From the NCBI GenBank assembly GCA_001304015.1, contig LJUY01000012.1, positions 1 to 62,718 of the forward strand: DNA of 62,718 bases, read 5' to 3'. Source of the DNA: a candidate division Zixibacteria bacterium SM23_81 (GTDB lineage: Bacteria > SM23-81). Below are positions 56,490-62,718 of this stretch, piece by piece; positions within the stretch are counted from its first letter, which is position 1, and each line of letters opens with the position of its first letter. The notes below the pieces were generated by a model. It ran no database searches. It was not told the origin of the DNA and was given only the letters and a program-made list of their open reading frames with translations. Both the position numbers and the translations under genes were made by a program.

Positions 56490-56559
56490 GATATTCTTAC
56501 GGATATTATTGAGAAATTTAGAAGTATGTGCTATTAGGTATGCAGAGAGCAGAAGGGCA

Positions 56560-56587
56560 TATCTTCCTCAATAAATAGAGGAAGATA
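56560..56587. repeat. Perfect 10-bp hairpin downstream of gyrA
   Basis: TATCTTCCTC (56560-56569) and GAGGAAGATA (56578-56587) surround an eight-base AT-rich loop. No T-run follows. It may slow or protect the gyrA message end or belong to a small RNA. Confidence 0.5.
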
Positions 56588-56643
56588 CAGAGATGAGGGG
56601 CGAAATTTATAATAGGTCTGTGCTATATGCATGGCAAAGGTGC

Positions 56644-56680
56644 CCCACAGTCGGAGAAAAAGGGACTGTGGGCTTTTTGT
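56644..56680 (+). terminator. Rho-independent terminator after gyrA
   Basis: CCCACAGTC (56644-56652) pairs with GACTGTGGG (56664-56672), followed by CTTTTTGTT. It closes the gyrB-gyrA unit. Confidence 0.85.
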
Positions 56681-56753
56681 TCCTTCTTATAGGCCATGTA
56701 TATAGAAAAAGGGAGTAATCACTCACGGTGTGACCTTACAAATGGAGGTTATC

Positions 56754-58874
56754 ATGTTAAAAAAAAGCTGTCTCATTTTTGGATTAATGCTTATGATGAC
56801 CTCAAGCTATGCCCAGGAAGGGTGGTACTGGCAGAATCCTTTGCCCCAGGGGCACGATCTCCACGCCGTCTGGTTTGCAGACGCCGATACTGGATGGGCA
56901 GTGGGGTATGGAGGCACAGTTCTTTTTACCGCTGATGGTGGCGAAAACTGGGATGTGCGCAACGTCGGAACGGATCGTTATCTATTTGACATATGTTTTC
57001 GAGGAGACAGAACTTCCTGGGCGGTGGGCGGAACCAGGCAAGGAGGAGTTGTCCTCAAAACGACAGATGGTGGACAGAGTTGGAGTGAGCAAAATCCTGG
57101 AACAGTTTCGAGCCTTTACAGCGTTTTTTTCATCGACCAGTATAATGGCTGGGCCGTGGGATACAATGGCACCATCGTGCATACCGCAGATGGTGGCGAA
57201 AACTGGAATCCGCAGACTTCCGCGACTGCCTATGAGCTTGAGAGCGTCTACTTTGTCGATGACACCACCGGGTGGGCGGTGGGTAACTATGGCTACATCA
57301 TAAAGACCATCGATGGTGGGGAGATCTGGAATACCCAGGCTTCTGGAACGACTGACTGGTATTACAGCGTTTATTTCACAGATGTAAATGATGGGTGGGT
57401 CGTGGGAGGTGGGGGCATCATCTTGCATACTAGCGATGGTGGCACCAACTGGCATGTGCAAACCTCCACAGCTTACACACTGCTTGAAGACGTCCATTTC
57501 ATAGATGAAAACACGGGGTGGATCGCCGGTCACTATGGCGCCATCCTGGAAACCTCAGACGGTGGAGACAACTGGGAGACTCGCTACGTTGAACCGAACC
57601 AGGATCTTTACAGCATCTATTTTTTAGATAGCAATAACGGCTGTGCAGTGGGGGAAGGCGGCACCATCGTACACACAACAGACGGTGGGAGCACCTGGGA
57701 TGAACAGTCTTCTGGATCCGTGCAGTTCCTCGATGATGTTTATTTTACAAATGACACCACGGGCTGGACAGTGGGATGGTCCGGGACCATCTTGCATACC
57801 AAAGATGCTGGAGCCACCTGGGATGCTCAAACTTCCGGGACTTTCTATGAGCTTTTCAGTGTCTTCTTTACAGATGACAGCACTGGCTGGGCAGTAGGGA
57901 AAAAAGGGACCATCGTGCACACCGACGATGGCGGAGGCAATTGGAACGCTCAGCCCTCCGGAACATCCAAGATACTGTGGAGCGTCCATTTTGAGAACGA
58001 CACATTAGGTTGGGCCGTGGGAGAGGTCGGCACCATCATTCACACCCGCGATGGAGGAGAGAACTGGAGCGAGCAAACCTCGGGGACCGATCAGTGGCTT
58101 TTTGGCGTCTTCTTCACAGATGACACGACTGGCTGGGCAGTGGGAGATTTTGCCATCTTGCACACCACAGATGGTGGAGAAATCTGGGTCGAACAGCCTT
58201 CTGCAGGCGCCGAATATCTTTATGATGTCTATTTTGTCGATGACAATACGGGCTGGATCGCGGGAGAAAACCAGTGGGGTGGGATCATTTTGCACACTCC
58301 CGATGGAGGCCAGAGTTGGGCTAGTCAAATATCTGGTAATATCGAGGGCCTTTCTAAGATTTATTTTACGGATGATAATGATGCTAATGTGGGATGGGTC
58401 GTGGGTCAACTGGGCACGATCTTATACACCGAAGATGGCGGAGTCAACTGGTACGCTCAGGAGTCCGGAACCGCCAATCATCTGGACGGCGTCTTTTTCA
58501 CAGATGCCAGCACAGGTTGGGCAGTGGGGATAAATGGGACCATACTGCACATCACCACAGGAGGCATCACGCCGGTAGAGGAAGATATCAGTCAGTCCAT
58601 CAGCACCCCGACAGATTTTCACCTAGCCCAAAACTATCCGAATCCGTTTAATCCCTCCACGACCATCGAATTTTCTCTGCCACATGCCTGCCACGTCACA
58701 TTAACGGTCTATAACATCAGGGGACAGAAAGTCGCCACCCTTGTGTCAGAGAGGCTTTTGGCCGGAAGGCACAGGGCGATTTGGCAAGCAAGCGTTTGCG
58801 CCAGCGGCGTTTACTTGTGTCGCCTCCAGGCGGACGATTTTGTGGAGACGAAGAAAATGCTGTTTTTGAAATAG
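56754..58874 (+). CDS. Secreted YCF48-like double-propeller protein with sorting domain
   Basis: A 706-residue exported protein. ATG at 56754 follows TGGAGG and opens a signal peptide (LKKSCLIFGLMLMMTSSYAQ). Fourteen repeats of about 42-45 residues follow, each of the type LxxVxFxDxxTGWAVGxxGTIxHTxDGGxxWxxQxSGT (BNR/YCF48-like). Fourteen units suit two seven-bladed beta-propellers in tandem. The C-terminus (AQNYPNPFNPSTTIEFSL ... YNIRGQKV ... CASGVYLCRLQADD) is a FlgD-like/type IX-sorting domain, ending KKMLFLK. Related propellers bind other proteins or act as assembly factors; no enzyme motif is present. A surface location is likely. Confidence 0.9.
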   Translation: MLKKSCLIFGLMLMMTSSYAQEGWYWQNPLPQGHDLHAVWFADADTGWAVGYGGTVLFTADGGENWDVRNVGTDRYLFDICFRGDRTSWAVGGTRQGGVVLKTTDGGQSWSEQNPGTVSSLYSVFFIDQYNGWAVGYNGTIVHTADGGENWNPQTSATAYELESVYFVDDTTGWAVGNYGYIIKTIDGGEIWNTQASGTTDWYYSVYFTDVNDGWVVGGGGIILHTSDGGTNWHVQTSTAYTLLEDVHFIDENTGWIAGHYGAILETSDGGDNWETRYVEPNQDLYSIYFLDSNNGCAVGEGGTIVHTTDGGSTWDEQSSGSVQFLDDVYFTNDTTGWTVGWSGTILHTKDAGATWDAQTSGTFYELFSVFFTDDSTGWAVGKKGTIVHTDDGGGNWNAQPSGTSKILWSVHFENDTLGWAVGEVGTIIHTRDGGENWSEQTSGTDQWLFGVFFTDDTTGWAVGDFAILHTTDGGEIWVEQPSAGAEYLYDVYFVDDNTGWIAGENQWGGIILHTPDGGQSWASQISGNIEGLSKIYFTDDNDANVGWVVGQLGTILYTEDGGVNWYAQESGTANHLDGVFFTDASTGWAVGINGTILHITTGGITPVEEDISQSISTPTDFHLAQNYPNPFNPSTTIEFSLPHACHVTLTVYNIRGQKVATLVSERLLAGRHRAIWQASVCASGVYLCRLQADDFVETKKMLFLK

Positions 58875-58917
58875 AATGTCCATAGTACGAACGTAGCGGT
58901 TGCAGTTTACTGCAGCG

Positions 58918-58962
58918 AACAAGAAAGCTCACCTTGATATAGTGTGGGTTTCTTGTTGTTTC
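58918..58962 (+). terminator. Hairpin terminator of the propeller gene
   Basis: AACAAGAAA (58918-58926) is the reverse complement of TTTCTTGTT (58949-58957), which is followed by GTTTC. The loop is long and the T-run short, so it may be weak. Confidence 0.5.
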
Positions 58963-59122
58963 ATCGGAAACGAAAGGCTTCGATACGCCCAATCTCCTCT
59001 CTGAAGATCCGCGCAAATCCCCTTTCATATGTGGTCTCAACTAAACTCCAGACTGTCCAGGCAAAAGGGATGTGGACGGAATCTACGCCAGAGTCCTAAA
59101 CTCTGCATCATCTGTTTTCTCA

Positions 59123-59151
59123 TTGACTTCTCTATTTGCGCTAATTATAGT
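59123..59151 (+). promoter_or_regulatory. Promoter of the glycosyltransferase operon
   Basis: TTGACT (59123-59128), 17 bases, TATAGT (59146-59151). Each box is one base from consensus. The likely start codon is about 140 bp downstream. Confidence 0.65.
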
Positions 59152-59289
59152 AAAAGTGGAATTCTATGATTCATTCTCTCAGCCACGCACAGGAAGTTGT
59201 TATTCAAGAAATAAGAGCACTTGGTTTAAGGAACAACATGGCTCGAGGTTTATTTTGGTAACGCTTTGTGCCCTTCAAAGTGGGACGTG

Positions 59290-61470
59290 ATGAAGATTTC
59301 CTTCCGAAAAGAGCACCTATTCCTTCTCATTCTGTTCCTCTTCGCCTTGGGGCTGCGTCTCGTATATCTGGGTCAGCTCCGAGACAGCCCATTATTTGAT
59401 GCTCCCATCATGGATGCTGAGTACCATGACCAGTGGGCTTTGGCTATCCGCGATGGGCAACCGTTCCATGAAGGTCCCTACTTTCGAGCTCCCTTATATG
59501 CCTATTTTCTCGCCGGCATCTATACTCTTTTCGGCCATAGTTATCTGGCCGCCCGTGTCGTTCAGTTTTTCATCGGCTCCCTGAGTGTTCTGCTCGTCTA
59601 CTTTCTGGGAAAGAGAACTTTTGGTCCCGCGGTGGGTAAGATTGCTGCGGCTTTGGCCTGTGTAAACGGCGCCTTTATCTATTTTGAAGGAGAGTTGCTC
59701 ATTCCGGTGTTGATTGTCTTTTTAGATCTGGTTTTGGTACTGGCAGTGCTGTCGGCCCAGGAGAGACCTGCTTGGTGGCGGTGGTTGGGGTGTGGGGCCA
59801 TCTTGGGGTTGTCGGCCATAGCTCGGCCAAACGTGCTGCTGTTTGGAGCAGTTCTCGTGCCCTGGGTGATGATGCGACTGAGAAGGCGTGGTCTGAGCAT
59901 GAAGAAATCCCTGGTACACATCAGCGGACTTTTGCTGGGAACGGTGCTGACGATACTGCCGGTAACAGTGCGGAACTGCGCGGTGAGCGGAGATTTTGTG
60001 CCCATAGCTTCTCAGGGTGGAGTGAACTTCTTCATAGGCAACAATCAACAGGCAGATGGCGTTACGGCAATCGTTCCGGGGACCCGAGACTCTTGGTGGG
60101 GTGGATATCACGACGCCATCGCGCTGGCCGAGGAGGCCGAGGGCCGCAGCCTGAAGGCGTCGGAGGTTTCCAACTATTGGTTCAAGAGAGGATTAAAGTT
60201 CGTACAGGATGATCCCGGGGCATACCTTCGCCTGTTGTTGAAGAAGCTGGCTCTTTTCTGGGGTGGCGCAGAGATTTCCAACAACAAGAACATATACTTC
60301 TATTCTAGCATGACCCCGCTTTTGGCCATTTTGATCAGGCCGGGGCCTATCTTCTGTCCCTTCGGAATCTTGGCTCCCCTGGCCTTAGTGGGCATGCTGT
60401 TGGCTTGGCGCAGGAAAGAGAGAAAGGGACAGCTCTTGACCGTGTTCGTTTTCTCGTACATGGCCAGCGTTGTGCTGTTTTTTGTCAACGCCCGATACCG
60501 ACTGCCGGTGATTCCTTTTCTGTTGCCCTTCGCAGCATACGGTCTGGTCTATTTGTTTCGAAACAGACGCCAGGCCCGTGTGGTGCCCTCTATGGGCTTG
60601 ATCTTGGCTCTTGGGCTGGGGATAAATCTCAATCTGGCTGGCTACCCAGTCTCTCGCTTGGAAGACTCATATGCCAGGTTGGGCTACGCCTATCTGGTTA
60701 AGAAAATGTATCAGCAGGCCGAAGTCGAATTTCATCGAGCCCTGTCTATAAATCCCCAGTATAGGCGAGTAACCCCAGCGCGGTTATACTCTATCACAGG
60801 GCTGGCCCAAGTGTACCAGGAGACAGGCGAACTGGACAAGGCCATCGACCGGTGGAAGGAGGCGGTCTCGCTGAGACCGTATATGACAGAGTCCCTCTTT
60901 CTGACGGGGCCTGAGATGAAGAACCTTCGCTACCAGCTGGCTTGCGCCTACTATGCCAGAGGGAGGCTGGAAGACGCCATCGCTCAGTGGGAAGAGATAT
61001 TGCGACTTTGGCCACGGGCAATGGAGTCATACATAAAATTAGGCAATGCCAAAGAGGACCGGGGACAATACCATGAGGCCATTGCTGTTTTGGAGCGGGC
61101 CATTCAGGTCAACCCCCGGTACTATCTGGCCTACTACAATCTGGGGAATTTGTACACAAAGCTCGCCAGGTTTGAAGAGGCAGCGGATCGTTATAAAAGG
61201 GCTATAGAGATAAATCCGAACTTCGCGGATGCGTATATCAATTTGGCCTGGCTGTACTCGCAAATAAACGTTCACCTAGATGAGGGCATAGAGCTAGTCA
61301 TGAAGGCTCTGCAGATGGATGCAGGCGTGGGAGCCTATTGGGAAACACTGGCTGAGCTTTATATCAAGAAGGGGGAGTTGGAGAGGGCCAGGGGGATTTT
61401 TCGTCAGATGATCAAGAGGGAGCCAGAGGAGACTTACTGGAGAAGGCGACTTGAGGAGCTGGGAGGCTAA
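59290..61470 (+). CDS. GT-C type glycosyltransferase with TPR tail
   Basis: A 726-residue membrane glycosyltransferase. ATG at 59290 is preferred to one 24 bases upstream. The first membrane helix (HLFLLILFLFALGLRLVYLG) leads into a periplasmic loop with SPLFDAPIMDAEYHDQWALAI, where an acidic motif of GT39/PMT-type (GT-C) enzymes is expected. About ten further helices follow to residue 450. The final 270 residues hold five to six TPR repeats (AEVEFHRALSINPQY, YYLAYYNLGNLYTKLARFEEAADRYKRAIEINPN). GT-C enzymes use polyprenyl-linked sugars; the acceptor may be an exported protein. Acceptor and sugar are unknown. Ends six bases before the next gene. Confidence 0.85.
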   Translation: MKISFRKEHLFLLILFLFALGLRLVYLGQLRDSPLFDAPIMDAEYHDQWALAIRDGQPFHEGPYFRAPLYAYFLAGIYTLFGHSYLAARVVQFFIGSLSVLLVYFLGKRTFGPAVGKIAAALACVNGAFIYFEGELLIPVLIVFLDLVLVLAVLSAQERPAWWRWLGCGAILGLSAIARPNVLLFGAVLVPWVMMRLRRRGLSMKKSLVHISGLLLGTVLTILPVTVRNCAVSGDFVPIASQGGVNFFIGNNQQADGVTAIVPGTRDSWWGGYHDAIALAEEAEGRSLKASEVSNYWFKRGLKFVQDDPGAYLRLLLKKLALFWGGAEISNNKNIYFYSSMTPLLAILIRPGPIFCPFGILAPLALVGMLLAWRRKERKGQLLTVFVFSYMASVVLFFVNARYRLPVIPFLLPFAAYGLVYLFRNRRQARVVPSMGLILALGLGINLNLAGYPVSRLEDSYARLGYAYLVKKMYQQAEVEFHRALSINPQYRRVTPARLYSITGLAQVYQETGELDKAIDRWKEAVSLRPYMTESLFLTGPEMKNLRYQLACAYYARGRLEDAIAQWEEILRLWPRAMESYIKLGNAKEDRGQYHEAIAVLERAIQVNPRYYLAYYNLGNLYTKLARFEEAADRYKRAIEINPNFADAYINLAWLYSQINVHLDEGIELVMKALQMDAGVGAYWETLAELYIKKGELERARGIFRQMIKREPEETYWRRRLEELGG

Positions 61471-61475
61471 TGTAG

Positions 61476-62411
61476 ATGAATCGAGGATTGCGGCAAGACA
61501 TGAAGAAAACAGAGCTCTGCTTAAAATGGTTCCCCTCGCTGGTCTGCGTCATAACCGTAATTCTGGTTTCAGTAGTGTGCGCTGGATCATCTCCTTTGGA
61601 AAGGCAAACGTCTCCACTAGACTCAAAGAAGAAAGAGACAAGGGCCACTAGAATCTCCTCGAAGATCGATATTGATGGTTTTTTAAACGAAGCCGCCTGG
61701 AAGGACGGTCAAAATATCACCTCCTTTTTGCAAAGAGCACCCAACTATGGAGATCCGCCATCTGAGCCGACAGAGGTGATAATTCTGTACGATTCTGAAA
61801 ATCTGTATATGGGCATCAGATGTTTTGACAGCCAGCCGGAATGTATAGAGGCAAACATGACTCAAAGGGATAGTGAACTCTGGAACGACGATGCCTTCGA
61901 GATATTTATTGACTCTTTCCACGACCTTCAGTCATGTAGCTATTTCGTCATCAATCCTCTCGGCACGCAGACAGATGGTCGATGCACGGGTAACGGTACT
62001 AGTGTAGAGTCCATATGGGACGGCGATTGGAGAGCGATGGCGAGGGTGACTTCTTGGGGTTGGTGTGGAGAACTGGCCATTCCCTTCTTTAACCTTCCAT
62101 TTGATGCTGGGAAAGACCAGATCTGGGGCATTAATCTCATGCGGGTGCATAAAAGGACTGGCCAGGATCACCTCTGGCAGCTTGAAAAGCAATTCTTTCG
62201 CGTTTCTGACTACGGAAACCTGGTCGGATTAAGGGATCTGAGGAGAGGAAGGGCCTTTGAGATGATGCCCTTTACTACCCTGCGGAGGAGTGAAAATCCA
62301 GATGAGCAGATTAAAAGTGATGTTGGGGGCGATCTAAAATACAACTTCACTTCCACCTTCTCAGCAAACCTAACCATCAACCCCAAATCGAAGCAGATCC
62401 GGATCAGATAA
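61476..62411 (+). pseudogene. CBM9-like / DUF5916 protein, N-terminal part, frameshifted
   Basis: The first 311 codons of what should be a longer DUF5916 protein. ATG at 61476 follows GGGAGG by about nine bases. A signal peptide (SLVCVITVILVSVVCAGSS) precedes a CBM9/DOMON-like beta-sandwich (residues 60-230), with KIDIDGFLNEAAWKDG, RDSELWNDDAFEIFIDSF and LAIPFFNLPF in family order. The strand FSANLTINP should continue as DFAQVEADP, but after NP the bases read straight into a shifted frame and a TAA at 62409-62411. About ten bases are missing relative to the family. Either a recent pseudogene or an error. It directly follows the glycosyltransferase. Confidence 0.8.
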
Positions 62412-62718
62412 ACCTCTCCACTGAAGAGATCTGGCTGCCAGAAAAGCGCCCTTTCTTTCTGGAGGGATGTGAACTCTTTGGGATGCCCACGAATCTCTTT
62501 TATTCCCGTCGAATAAGTGAGATAACGGCTGGGGGAAAACTGACCGGAAAAATAAACCGGCTCTCTATTGCCCTTGTCGATGTGCACACCCCGGGGGAAA
62601 GAGGCGTCCCAGCGAGATTCCAGGATGAAGAAGCCAATTTCCTGGCTGCAAGGCTGAAAGGGGATATATTTGGTTCTTCTTATCTTGGCCTCACAGGCGT
62701 GAATTGGGCTAATGAGGA
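62390..62718 (+). pseudogene. DUF5916 protein, C-terminal fragment in a shifted frame
   Basis: Starting with GAA at 62390, this frame reads EADPDQINLSTEEIWLPEKR, then PFFLEG and FYSRRI, the region that normally follows the CBM9-like part in DUF5916 proteins. It then runs open to the end of the window (109 codons), with strands that would begin the beta-barrel. No ribosome site precedes it. The rest of the gene lies beyond the window. Confidence 0.75.

Larger units (their letters stand above)
58875..59289. other. Intergenic region with terminator and promoter
   Basis: This 415-bp stretch has no convincing gene. It holds a 6-bp hairpin TGCAGT-TT-ACTGCA at 58901-58914, the terminator at 58918-58957, and the promoter of the glycosyltransferase at 59123-59151. 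Confidence 0.6.

Overview
The window spans the chromosomal replication origin of a diderm bacterium, with accessory surface-protein genes at both ends. No rRNA, tRNA, CRISPR array or transposase gene was seen. Two secreted proteins end in a FlgD-like / type IX-sorting-like domain (NYPNPFN...), YidC has a large periplasmic domain, and ATP synthesis or hydrolysis is by a V/A-type ATPase. Together these suggest an uncultured lineage near the FCB group or a WOR-3/KSB1/Zixibacteria-like candidate phylum. This is an inference; no phylogenetic marker RNA is present to settle it.

Layout: (1) 0.1-13.8 kb, minus: one 4552-residue secreted protein made of nine parallel beta-helix modules, a seven-repeat SBBP propeller and an Fn3-like end. 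(2) 14.3-24.6 kb, plus: short housekeeping operons (nitroreductase, RDD membrane protein, DUF72, MFS transporter, rarA, Nif3-like, radical SAM, DUF6485, era, methyltransferase). (3) 24.8-27.4 kb, plus: two exported proteins, the first behind a near-consensus promoter. (4) 27.6-37.1 kb, minus: a TrmN6-like methyltransferase preceded by a complete V-ATPase operon in the order H-I-K-E-C-F-A-B-D, the Thermus-type order. (5) 37.3-38.9 kb, minus: bactofilin and M23 peptidase with their own promoter. (6) 39.0-47.2 kb, minus: the classical rpmH-rnpA-yidD-yidC-mnmE-mnmG-rsmG-parA-parB cluster, with two parS sites between mnmE and mnmG. (7) 47.2-56.5 kb, plus: dnaA-oriC-dnaN-recF-dciA-gyrB-gyrA. (8) 56.7-62.7 kb, plus: a 14-blade YCF48-like propeller protein, a GT-C glycosyltransferase with TPRs, and a CBM9/DUF5916 protein interrupted by a frameshift and cut by the window end.

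Genes diverge from the dnaA region (minus to the left down to 27.5 kb, plus to the right), as expected of leading-strand genes around an origin. The dnaA-dnaN spacer has perfect DnaA boxes followed by a DnaA-trio-like CTACTATAACTACTA tract and an AT-rich stretch, which makes it the probable oriC. A second cluster of DnaA boxes lies 10-12 kb away, in front of the V-ATPase operon. The proteolipid K subunit carries the residues associated with Na+ binding. The most unusual points are the giant modular protein with an in-frame palindromic insert, the remote DnaA-box cluster, an rnpA with no ordinary start codon, the parS pair, and the frameshifted DUF5916 gene.
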